Shown here piece by piece: positions 56,469 through 64,000 of a stretch of DNA of 64,000 bases. Origin of the DNA: CBDBIG01 sp965205845 [NCBI: bacterium] (GTDB taxonomy: Bacteria; SAR324); NCBI GenBank assembly GCA_965205845.1, contig CBDBIG010000002.1, positions 620,001 through 684,000 on the forward strand. Reading direction: 5' to 3'. Position numbers and translations under genes: made by a program. The notes under the pieces were generated by a model. The model saw only the letters and a program-made list of their open reading frames with translations, did no database searches and was not told where the DNA came from. How positions within the stretch are numbered: position 1 is the first letter of the stretch; every line of letters begins with the position of its first letter.

Positions 56469-57911
56469 TTAAATACCCCCCAAACGCAAATTTGCTGACG
56501 GATAACGGAGTTTGGCGACTTGTTGTTGTGCTTGCTTTGCTTGTTGTGTTTGGTCAAGGGCTTGGAGGGTTTTGGTTTGCCACTGCCAATTTGGTACGCT
56601 ATTGGGAAAATCAACCACGCGCTCTGCTAACCATGTCTTGGCTTGCTGCCAATTGGTAGCTTGCATAGCAGCGCAAATGCGGGTTTGTTCAAGTACATCG
56701 CGTTGGGCACGGCTACCTCCTGCCTGGTGCATTTGGTTACACGCTTGCTCAAGCAGGGTCTGCGCTTGAGACCATTGCTGTTGGGCATAGGCCTGCAAGC
56801 CTTGGCAACTGGGCAGGACGGCATCTTGCAGGATAGCAGCGTTGTTGCGGGCGGGGTTTTGGGCTTGGGCTTTAAGCCAGTCAATGGCCTGCTGGGCTTG
56901 ATCAACACGACCACTGCGCATAAACGCAGGAATGATGTGGAAGAAAGTGAAAGGCACGGCCAGGTTTTCACAGTGTTGTGCGCAATCTTCAGCCAGCGGT
57001 TCCCATCGAGGGGAAACATCGACCCCACACAATTCCATTCGCCACAGCAAAGAGACCGCATTTTGGAGATCCAAGTAAAAATCAGAAGTGCTCCCCCGCA
57101 CGTGGTCGTCGTACAAGCTGAGCACGCATTCAAAAGCACCTTGCTCAAGGTGGTGCAATGCCAAATGCCACCACAAATGCCCTGCAAAAGGGCCCCCTCG
57201 TTCCCAATTGCGGGCATATTGGCCGAGTTCACCTAGCGCTTCTTTGTGGCGCCCTTGCGCCTCAAACACGTGGGCTAGGGCGTGTATGCCCCATAGATCT
57301 TGCGGGTTGGCTTGAATGGCGATTTTGGCATGGGTCTCTGCTTCGACCAGTGCGCCGCTTTCCTCTAAGCCAAATGCCAACATGCCATGTACAAAATGGC
57401 GTTGGGGTACATATTGCGCAAAGGGATGGTCTTGGGCTTTTTCGTCAGAAAAATGCGCTAACACCCAAGCGGAACAATCGCACACACCCTTGATGTTGCC
57501 CAGCCAAAAATGGCCTAGGGTGAGGAGTTTGAGGACAAACAGGTCGTTTGGGTTTTGGTAAAGGGCTTTTTCTAAAGCGTGATTGCCAGCACGCATCCCC
57601 TCATTAGACCAGGCACGCAAGGCGGGCAGCAGACGATGCAGGCGTGCTTGGCTATGTTTGTTAGGGCTTGGAGGGGCCGCTTCCACTTGGGCAATGCATT
57701 TTTTGACCGCAGGAATAAGGGCTTCCATCCCCGCTTGGAGCAACAAAAAACCTCTTAGCAAATGGGCAAAACCATGCTGCGGACTTTTGCTAAGGGCCAT
57801 TTTCACCAATTCATTGCTTTGTGGGCCATGCTCCAAAAAATCCAGTTCTGCTTGGCACAGCAGCAATTCAACGGGGCGTTCTTCCATTTTATTCACCTTT
57901 TGAGTACTCAT
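56469..57911 (-). CDS. TTC38-family tetratricopeptide-repeat protein
   Basis: 480 residues. The family's central HLWWHLALHHLEQG and WGIHALAHVFEAQGRHKEA blocks are present, with helical repeats throughout. No signal peptide. Cytoplasmic proteins of this family have no firm function. ATG at 57911. Confidence 0.85.
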   Translation of the reverse strand: MSTQKVNKMEERPVELLLCQAELDFLEHGPQSNELVKMALSKSPQHGFAHLLRGFLLLQAGMEALIPAVKKCIAQVEAAPPSPNKHSQARLHRLLPALRAWSNEGMRAGNHALEKALYQNPNDLFVLKLLTLGHFWLGNIKGVCDCSAWVLAHFSDEKAQDHPFAQYVPQRHFVHGMLAFGLEESGALVEAETHAKIAIQANPQDLWGIHALAHVFEAQGRHKEALGELGQYARNWERGGPFAGHLWWHLALHHLEQGAFECVLSLYDDHVRGSTSDFYLDLQNAVSLLWRMELCGVDVSPRWEPLAEDCAQHCENLAVPFTFFHIIPAFMRSGRVDQAQQAIDWLKAQAQNPARNNAAILQDAVLPSCQGLQAYAQQQWSQAQTLLEQACNQMHQAGGSRAQRDVLEQTRICAAMQATNWQQAKTWLAERVVDFPNSVPNWQWQTKTLQALDQTQQAKQAQQQVAKLRYPSANLRLGGI

Positions 57912-57945
57912 GCAGCGTCTCCATGGTTAGATAGTCGTTTTAGCC

Positions 57946-58098
57946 ATGCCTTCGGATCGAACCTATCGTGCTTTTTTGAACACTCCCGCGGGTGCCGGTC
58001 TTCACGTACGTGAAGATGCATTCTACGCTCAAAAGATAGGACTGGTTGTGGGGGATTTGGAGGCGCATGACATCAAAAAAATCTGTCTTGCCAACTAA
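57946..58098 (+). CDS. Hypothetical 50-residue protein
   Basis: ATG at 57946, TAA at 58096. Composition is protein-like (LNTPAGAGLHVREDAF, YAQKIGLVVGDLEAHDIKKI) but there is no clear ribosome-binding site. Divergent from the TTC38-type gene. Not recognised. Confidence 0.35.
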   Translation: MPSDRTYRAFLNTPAGAGLHVREDAFYAQKIGLVVGDLEAHDIKKICLAN

Positions 58099-58797
58099 GT
58101 TTCTCGCGAGTCCTATGCATGTCGTTGAGCGTTAACCCTATCAAATTTTACAAACGACGGGCATCAAAAACCATGTTCACCCCTTACTTAAACAAGGTTT
58201 CAAGAAAGGTTTTTAGGCTTTTAATATTTGCAAAAGCATGCGTCTCGACATATCCGCACAACACCGTTTTTTGAGCCACTCAATTTTTACTCGCCTTTTT
58301 ATGTCAAAAAAATTCCCGCTATATCCTTGGCAATCCAAAAGCATGGAAAAAAATGCACGGGGGTGTTTTCAAGAGAAATCTACAACGCAAACAAAATGCC
58401 ATCTGTAATTTGGGTGCCCCGTTTGCCCAGCAATCCTTGCAAAATGTGGTATAGGTGACTAGCGTTGGGGTGGGTAAAGGCTTTGTTTTGCCGAGGCCCC
58501 CAATGGGCAAAATGGCCTAGGGGTTATGATTGCGATGGGTGATTAGTCTCGAATAATTGGGCAATGTTCGAACCATGTTATCAGGCTGTGGGGGGGAACG
58601 GGCATGCCCGTGGGCCATTTTGCCCATGCATTGCAAAACGAGAGCCTATTTTACTCACCGCCAGCAACGATGTGGTTCTCGGGCTGGTCACAACCATTCT
58701 TCCACCGGTGCCCCCCAGTGCTTTAACCTTAGTTGCCTATGGGCAAGGTAAAACGACGTTGAGGGTTTTTATAAAAAAGGAGCACACCTTTTACACC
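58099..58797. other. Intergenic region with dispersed-repeat fragment
   Basis: No supported gene. 58230-58350 shares aaaagcatgcgtctcg and ttcccgctatatccttgg with the dispersed family at 33090. Confidence 0.5.
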
Positions 58798-60399
58798 ATG
58801 CCCAACACCCTTGAAACACGCCGAATTTACTATGGGGATAACCTCCCCATCATGCGCGATCTGCCCACGCAGAGCGTAGATTTGATTTACCTCGATCCGC
58901 CTTTTAACTCCAAGCGCAATTACAACATGCCCCTTACGGACGACTACGGTAAGGTGCTTCAAGCGCAAGCCCACGTGTTTACCGACACCTGGGAATGGGA
59001 GCAAAAACATCATGCGCAATACCTTAAAACCATTGAACAACGCCACCATCCCTTGGCCCACACCCTCAAGGGGGTCGATGCGATTATTCGCGGAGGTGGG
59101 GTCGAAGACCACCAAAAAAGCGGTGCCTTTGCCTATTTGGTACACATGGCCGTGCGCTTGTTAGAGATGCATCGCCTGCTCAAACCCACGGGAAGCCTCT
59201 ACCTACACTGCGACCCCACCATGAGCCACTACCTTAAAATTCTCCTCGATGCCGTGTTTGGGGTAGCGCATTTTAGAAATGAAATCGCATGGAAAAGATA
59301 TGCAACACATAGTTTAAGTCAATCAGGGTTTGACAGCACAGCAGACACCATTTTCTTATACAGGAGGTCGAAAAGTAGCTTATTTGTTAAACAATACGAA
59401 ACTATCTCATCAACAGAAATTCAAAAAAAATTCTCGCATTACGAAAAAGAAACGCAGAGGTATTATCAACATATCGCGCTGGAACAGGCGGTGAATTATA
59501 CCAAAGGAGATGAGATAAGAATCATTGAAGGGAGAAAAGTAGAAACTACATTAGGATGGCGATGGTCTCAAAAGACATTCGATCAAAGGATCAAAAAAAA
59601 TCCCCACCTTATTTATTGGACGAAAAATGGTCGACCTCGATACAAAAAATACCTCGATGAATACGAGGGAATGCCCTTAGGAACGATCTGGACAGATATT
59701 CCCTATCTTTCTGCTGGAGACGGAGAACGCGTGGGCTACCCCACCCAAAAGCCCTTGGCCCTGCTTGAGCGTATTATTAAGGCCAGCAGCAATGCGGGGG
59801 AGGTGGTGTTTGACCCCTTTTGCGGCTGCGGCACCGCCATTTTGGCGGCAGAACAATTAGGCAGGCAGTGGATTGGGATTGACATCACCTACCACGCAGT
59901 CAAAATTTTGCGCGAACGCTTTGAGGGCAGCAAAACCTCCCCACAGCTGTGGAGCAACATTACGGTAATTGGCGAACCCTACAGCCCTCAAGAAGCCTTG
60001 GTCCTCGCCGAGCTCGACAAGCACGAATTTGAAAAATTTGCGGTAAAAACCTTTGGTGGGTCACACAGCGGCAAAAAGGGCAGTGATGACGGGGTGGATG
60101 GGTATTTTACCTGTTATCCCAAAAAAACCAACCCTGCGCCAGGGAGCACCCGTGAAACCCTCACCCAAGAGGGCATTATTCAAGTAAAAGGGGGCAAGGT
60201 GGGCAATTGGCGTCAAACCATCAGTGCCTTGCACAATGATGCCAACGGGCGCCCTGCCGTACTGATTACCGCGCACGATCACCCCGCCGCGCGCAGTGCC
60301 GCCAAAAATACCCAAAACGTGTGGGTGTATACCATTGCGCAAATTATGAACGCAGAGCATAATCAAGATTTTACCCTGGTCTGCACCAGGCCAGCGTGA
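58798..60399 (+). CDS. Beta-class DNA methyltransferase fused to a PD-(D/E)XK nuclease-like domain
   Basis: 533 residues from ATG at 58798. Motif IV LIYLDPPFNSKRNYN comes first; a central target-recognition region (about residues 160-305) follows; then YPTQKPLALLERII and motif I FDPFCGCGTAILAAEQL, WIGIDI. The order IV then I is that of beta-class N6-A/N4-C enzymes. The last ~130 residues (HEFEKFAVKTFGG, KGSDDGVDGYF, GIIQVKGGKVGNWRQT, PAVLITA) resemble an Mrr/PD-(D/E)XK fold with DG and QxK. It could be a one-chain restriction-modification enzyme. The middle DNA is AT-rich compared with both flanks. Ends in TGA. Confidence 0.85.
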   Translation: MPNTLETRRIYYGDNLPIMRDLPTQSVDLIYLDPPFNSKRNYNMPLTDDYGKVLQAQAHVFTDTWEWEQKHHAQYLKTIEQRHHPLAHTLKGVDAIIRGGGVEDHQKSGAFAYLVHMAVRLLEMHRLLKPTGSLYLHCDPTMSHYLKILLDAVFGVAHFRNEIAWKRYATHSLSQSGFDSTADTIFLYRRSKSSLFVKQYETISSTEIQKKFSHYEKETQRYYQHIALEQAVNYTKGDEIRIIEGRKVETTLGWRWSQKTFDQRIKKNPHLIYWTKNGRPRYKKYLDEYEGMPLGTIWTDIPYLSAGDGERVGYPTQKPLALLERIIKASSNAGEVVFDPFCGCGTAILAAEQLGRQWIGIDITYHAVKILRERFEGSKTSPQLWSNITVIGEPYSPQEALVLAELDKHEFEKFAVKTFGGSHSGKKGSDDGVDGYFTCYPKKTNPAPGSTRETLTQEGIIQVKGGKVGNWRQTISALHNDANGRPAVLITAHDHPAARSAAKNTQNVWVYTIAQIMNAEHNQDFTLVCTRPA

Positions 60400-60449
60400 G
60401 CGTGCAAGAACTTTGTAAACCATGGGGGATACACAAATGGGCGCATCTA

Positions 60450-60675
60450 TGCTATGAAGGGTTCCAGTCGCTGGAGAAGCGGGTTTTAGGGCTGTGCTAT
60501 GAAGGGATCCCAGTCGCGGGGAAGCGGGTTTTAGGGCTCTGTGCTACCAGGAATCCCAGTCGCTGGAGAAGCGGGTTTTAGGGCTGTGCTATCAGGAATC
60601 CCAGTCGCGGGGAAGCGGGTTTTAGGGCTGTGCTATCAGGAATCCCAGTCGCGGGGAAGCGGGTTTTAGGATTTT
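60450..60675 (+). repeat. ~45-bp tandem repeat, five units
   Basis: cccagtcgcggggaagcggg followed by ttttagggctgtgctatcaggaat, at about 60465, 60511, 60557, 60602 and 60646. Units alternate between tcgctggag and tcgcgggga variants. Confidence 0.95.
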
Positions 60676-60793
60676 TCCTCCTTTAGCCGTCGTTGTTTTC
60701 GAGCATAACCTTTCATTTTCCCAGTTTGGAACAATCCCCATTTTGCTACCCTTAAACCACCTCATCCATCAAGAAAGTGTAAAAAATAACCCT

Positions 60794-61654
60794 ATGAAAC
60801 TCATTCGTTTTGGCCATGCTGGTGCAGAAAAACCTGGCGTAGAATGCGCCGATGGAACGCGCCTTGACGTCTCCAAGCACATCCCCGATTACAACCCTGA
60901 CTTTTTTGCAGCGGGAGGTTTGGCACGCTTGAGCGACATTGTGAGCAGCGCCAAAGGCTGCCCCAAAGTGGATCCCAACATGCGCCTTGGCCCCCCTGTG
61001 GCAAAGCCAGGTAAATTCATGGCCATTGGTCTCAACTATCGCGGCCACGCCAAAGAAATGGCTGCACCCATTCCAAAGCAGCCTGAGGTGTTTACCAAGC
61101 AAACCAGCTGCATTTGTGGCCCCAACGATGACATTTTGCTGTTCCCAGACAGTGTTCAATTGGACTACGAGGTCGAGTTTGCCTTTGTAGTGGGCCGCAG
61201 AGCGCATCGGGTACAAACCGAGGCCGAGGCACAAGCATGTGTGGCAGGTTACATGATTTGTAACGATGTAAGTGAGCGTCAGTATCAAACCATGGGCGCA
61301 CAGTGGACTCAAGGCAAAAGCGGCGATACCTATGGCCCCCTCGGCCCGTGGTTGGTGTGCCCCGATGAAGTGGGCGATCCTCATCAATTGCGCCTAACCA
61401 CCAAAGTGAACGGCGAAATACGCCAAGACAGCAACACCAACGACCTCATTTTTAACATTCCCCAAATCATCATGGGAGTCAGCAAATATATTACCTTGCT
61501 GCCAGGCGACTGCGTTACCACGGGGACCCCTGCGGGCGTCGCCCACGGCATGAACGACCCCAGCAAATTTTTAAAGGTGGGGGATGAGGTCGAATTGACC
61601 ATTGAAAAACTGGGGACCCAGAAAAACCGGATTGTGGCTTATGCAGAAGCCTAA
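60794..61654 (+). CDS. Fumarylacetoacetate hydrolase-family protein
   Basis: 286 residues from ATG at 60794 (MKLIRFGHAG). FAH core: GLNYRGHAKEM, LDYEVEFAFVVGRRA with metal-binding acids, ICNDVSERQYQ, GDTYGPLGPWLV and TGTPAGVAHGM. Members include ureidoglycolate lyase, 2-keto-3-deoxy-sugar dehydratases and acylpyruvases; specificity is not readable. Not in an operon. Confidence 0.88.
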   Translation: MKLIRFGHAGAEKPGVECADGTRLDVSKHIPDYNPDFFAAGGLARLSDIVSSAKGCPKVDPNMRLGPPVAKPGKFMAIGLNYRGHAKEMAAPIPKQPEVFTKQTSCICGPNDDILLFPDSVQLDYEVEFAFVVGRRAHRVQTEAEAQACVAGYMICNDVSERQYQTMGAQWTQGKSGDTYGPLGPWLVCPDEVGDPHQLRLTTKVNGEIRQDSNTNDLIFNIPQIIMGVSKYITLLPGDCVTTGTPAGVAHGMNDPSKFLKVGDEVELTIEKLGTQKNRIVAYAEA

Positions 61655-61689
61655 CTGGCTTCGAGGGGGAGGGTACTCGGCACCGGTGA

Positions 61690-61884
61690 ACGAACCTGCC
61701 CATACATTCGATGGCTACTAAGGTGGGCTGCACCGGTGAACGAACCTGCCCATACATTCGATGGCTACCAAGGTGGGCTGCACCGGTGAACGAACCTGCC
61801 CATACATTCGATGGCTACTAAGGTGGGCTGCACCGGTGAACGAACCTGCCCATACATTCGATGGCTACTAAGGTGGGCTGCACC
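61690..61884 (+). repeat. 50-bp tandem repeat carrying an ATG, four units
   Basis: ATGGCTAC(T/C)AAGGTGGGCTG followed by caccggtgaacgaacctgcc and catacattcg; ATGs at 61711, 61761, 61811 and 61861. The last is the first codon of the following ORF. Confidence 0.95.
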
Positions 61885-63495
61885 CACTTTTTGCTTGGAG
61901 AGGGCTTTGCGCGGATGATGTTTGTTGCGCATTTGTATCCCTGGAAGCCCATGGGGCGAGGCCTTTGCTGGCTGGGGCAACTATGCCGCTGGGGTTTTAC
62001 CTTGGGCTGTGCATGCCTCTTGCTCGGTTCTTTTTCACCACGCAGCCTGGCGGCCCCCTTGCCCGAGGTGGTGGTGGTGGTCGATTCTGCCCCCACAACC
62101 CTCGATCCTTTTTTGGCCACCGATGCCATCAGTGCCCGGGTAACCCACCAGTTACTGTGCGATACGCTGATACGCCTGGATGTCGATTTACGCTATGCAG
62201 CGGGGGTATTTTCTGCTTGGCGCGCCAGCCAGGGAGGGCGCGTGTGGCATTTTACCCTGGGCAAAGGCCAGTACTTTCAAAATGGGCAACGCGTTGGTGC
62301 GCAAGATGTGGTGTTTAGCTTAAAACGTTTTGCCGACACCAAGGTAGGCTCGCCTTATGGTAGCCCCCTGCGTGAGGCGGGCATGCAGGTGAAGCAGGTG
62401 GGGAAGGACCAGGTGCGTTTGCGCTTTAAAGTACCACGCCCTTATGTGCTTGCCGATTTAATTTTACCTGTGGTCGCACGCAACAGCACACCTAAGCACT
62501 GGGTGTGCAGCGGGCCCTTCCGCTTGCTGCGCCAAAGCCCTGCAAAATGGGAATTTATGCCCCATACCCAGCATGTTAAGGGCGGACCTAAGGTGCGTTT
62601 AACGTTGCTTCCTTTGTCAGACGAAACCGCACGGTTCCTGCGCTTTCGCAAAAGCGAGGCACATTTAGGCATCAATGCGCTCTCTGCGCGGCGCCTTAAG
62701 GCCTTTCGTAAAAAAAACCTCGCCAAACATTATCGTACGGTGCTGGGTACGGGACTGACCCATCAATACCTCGGCTTTAATCTCAAGCATCCTGCATTGG
62801 CCAAGCGCAAGGTGCGCCAAGCCTTGGCGCAGTTAGTGCCCGTGGATGCCCTGATGCAGCACCTGTTACATGGCTTGGGTGAGCGTGCGCGGGGCGTGTT
62901 ACCCAACAACAGTCGGTTTTTGCACCCCAAAGCCACTCTTTGGGCTTACAATGTGCAAAAAGCCAAGGCTTTGTTGGATGAAGCGGGGTATGCGCCCAAA
63001 GCCAATGGTCAACGTTTGGCGTTACGTTATAGCGCAACCAACAATCCCTCCTCCATGGCCATGGCGCGTATTTTGGCGGCGTCCTTTGCCAAGGCGGGTG
63101 TGAAACTCACACTGCGTTCTTACGAGTGGGGCATTTTTTACAGCGACATTCTTAAGGGGCGCTTCGACATCTACTCACTGCGCTGGATTGGGGTGTTTGA
63201 GCCCCGTTTTCGCTACCGCCTGTTGCATTCAAGCCAAACCCCGCCTCAAGGTCGCAATCGTGGTTACTACCAAAATGCGCAAATGGACATATGGCTTGAA
63301 GCCAGCCAACATGCCAAAACACCCGAAGCACGTCGGGCATGGCAGCAAAAAATTCACCAACGCATGCTCATTGATCTCCCTTTCCTGCCTTTGTGGCAGC
63401 GCAAAAATGCGGTTATTGTGCATCGCCGTGTGCGCAACTTTGTGCAACATCCCAGCGGCGGTTTTGAAACCTTGCACCAGATAGAATGGCGCTAA
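61861..63495 (+). CDS. Extracellular solute-binding protein, family 5 (peptide/nickel type)
   Basis: 544 residues as the longest ORF. More natural starts are ATG 61915 (GGAGAGG upstream) or ATG 61951, which gives MGRGLCWLGQLCRWGF and a signal peptide ending SLAA. SBP_bac_5 features: TLDPFLATDAISARVTHQLL, GVFSAWRASQGGRVWHFTL, GQRVGAQDVVFSLKRFAD and DIYSLRWIGVFEPRFRY. Periplasmic binding component of an ABC importer; no permease genes follow within the window. Its start and end are both embedded in duplications. Confidence 0.85.
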   Translation: MATKVGCTHFLLGEGFARMMFVAHLYPWKPMGRGLCWLGQLCRWGFTLGCACLLLGSFSPRSLAAPLPEVVVVVDSAPTTLDPFLATDAISARVTHQLLCDTLIRLDVDLRYAAGVFSAWRASQGGRVWHFTLGKGQYFQNGQRVGAQDVVFSLKRFADTKVGSPYGSPLREAGMQVKQVGKDQVRLRFKVPRPYVLADLILPVVARNSTPKHWVCSGPFRLLRQSPAKWEFMPHTQHVKGGPKVRLTLLPLSDETARFLRFRKSEAHLGINALSARRLKAFRKKNLAKHYRTVLGTGLTHQYLGFNLKHPALAKRKVRQALAQLVPVDALMQHLLHGLGERARGVLPNNSRFLHPKATLWAYNVQKAKALLDEAGYAPKANGQRLALRYSATNNPSSMAMARILAASFAKAGVKLTLRSYEWGIFYSDILKGRFDIYSLRWIGVFEPRFRYRLLHSSQTPPQGRNRGYYQNAQMDIWLEASQHAKTPEARRAWQQKIHQRMLIDLPFLPLWQRKNAVIVHRRVRNFVQHPSGGFETLHQIEWR

Positions 63496-63587
63496 GGGGG
63501 GGGGCCTCGCACCATTTGCGCAACTTTGTGCAACATCCCAGTGGCGGTTTTGAAACCTGGCACCAGATAGAATGGCGCTAAGGGGGG
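63431..63587 (+). repeat. ~85-bp duplication of the solute-binding protein gene's 3' end
   Basis: gcgcaactttgtgcaacatc through atagaatggcgctaaggggg occurs at 63431 and again at 63517, after the real stop. Confidence 0.9.
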
Positions 63588-63595
63588 GTGCCTCG

Positions 63596-64000
63596 CGCCT
63601 ACCGCTAAAGCGGGCGTATTGGGGCGATTCCAGTTGGGAAAGCGAGGCCGATACTTCTTGAATTGGCATACAGGGCACCGAGTGCGGGTTGGGTTAAGCG
63701 GTAGTCGGTTTGGGGTTTTTGGTGCTAGGGACTGTTGGGATTGGTTTTTTGGTCTGGGGTTTTTCGCAAGGCAAGCCACTTCATGGCGCATCGTGGGTTG
63801 GGTTTTGCTTGGTGCGGTGTTCGTCATTTGGAAATGAGGTGGGTGGGGGTGGCTTGGTTTGATTGCCCTGACTTTAAGGGTTTGTGTTTTGCGCCCCGTG
63901 GTTGCGGTTGTGCTCTGGGGCTTGGTTGTTATTTTACGCGTTTGCGAAGGTTATCCCCATGGGCAAGGGGTCCTTTTTTTTTCATGTTAGATGATTGTAT
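63596..64000. other. Window end, no firm gene
   Basis: A 72-residue plus-strand ORF (63619-63837) is Trp/Gly/Phe-rich with a hydrophobic end (WRIVGWVLLGAVFVIWK) and could be a small membrane protein, but has no recognised family. Confidence 0.3.

Noticed and set aside
57946-58098. Selenocysteine or stress small protein
   Set aside because: No in-frame TGA and no recognisable motif; kept only as a hypothetical ORF.

Overview
The window reads as a chromosomal segment of a Gram-negative proteobacterium. The evidence is a Tol-Pal system, outer-membrane lipoproteins, a Tat-targeted FecR-like protein, a stand-alone Lon-substrate-binding-domain protein and a TTC38-type TPR protein. I cannot name the lineage. 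Intact housekeeping genes sit among long stretches of decayed phage DNA and many tandem or dispersed repeats.

Layout. (1) 1-4990: an S24/LexA-like protein whose 3' end is followed by five diverged tandem copies of its own tail, each carrying a covarying stem-loop, then a membrane-anchored nuclease-like protein and debris. (2) 4992-9967: PDZ lipoprotein, pyruvate dehydrogenase E1-alpha type subunit, a MoeB/ThiF-rhodanese protein with an in-frame TGA at a conserved Cys, and a lipoate ligase family protein. (3) 10436-15749: pal-tolQ-tolR-tolA-tolB-cpoB, then hisD and a lonN-like gene to 19004. (4) 19005-28300: wreck of a Mu-like prophage on the minus strand (MuA, gpF-like, gpG, gpI protease, DUF2635, tail sheath; nearly all frameshifted) plus plus-strand remnants of a D12-class adenine methyltransferase, DnaB and a RecB-like nuclease, the last group bracketed by an inverted repeat. 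A tRNA-Ser(UGA) follows. (5) 28487-44672: MaoC-like dehydratase, a 93-bp repeat array, a TPR protein, a DUF262 remnant, an RraA-like protein, a two-component system, an M1 aminopeptidase with HEAT-like C-terminus, dapD, a thioredoxin-fold protein with in-frame TGA in place of the first Cys of CxxC, ddl and mutY. (6) 44952-64000: FecR-like protein, MFS transporter, ribE with a probable ATT start, MATE exporter, polytopic membrane protein, metG, ahcY, TTC38-type protein, a DNA methyltransferase fused to a nuclease-like domain, FAH-family hydrolase and a peptide-type solute-binding protein.

Two themes stand out. First, two genes carry an in-frame TGA exactly where the family has a functional Cys, each followed at a suitable distance by a possible bacterial SECIS hairpin. 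TGA is also used as an ordinary stop (ahcY, the methyltransferase, the 50994-52823 gene). This points to selenocysteine rather than an altered code; no sel genes are in the window. Second, tandem duplications repeatedly sit on gene boundaries and carry a piece of the gene's start or end, giving decoy starts, multiplied terminators and pseudo-tails.
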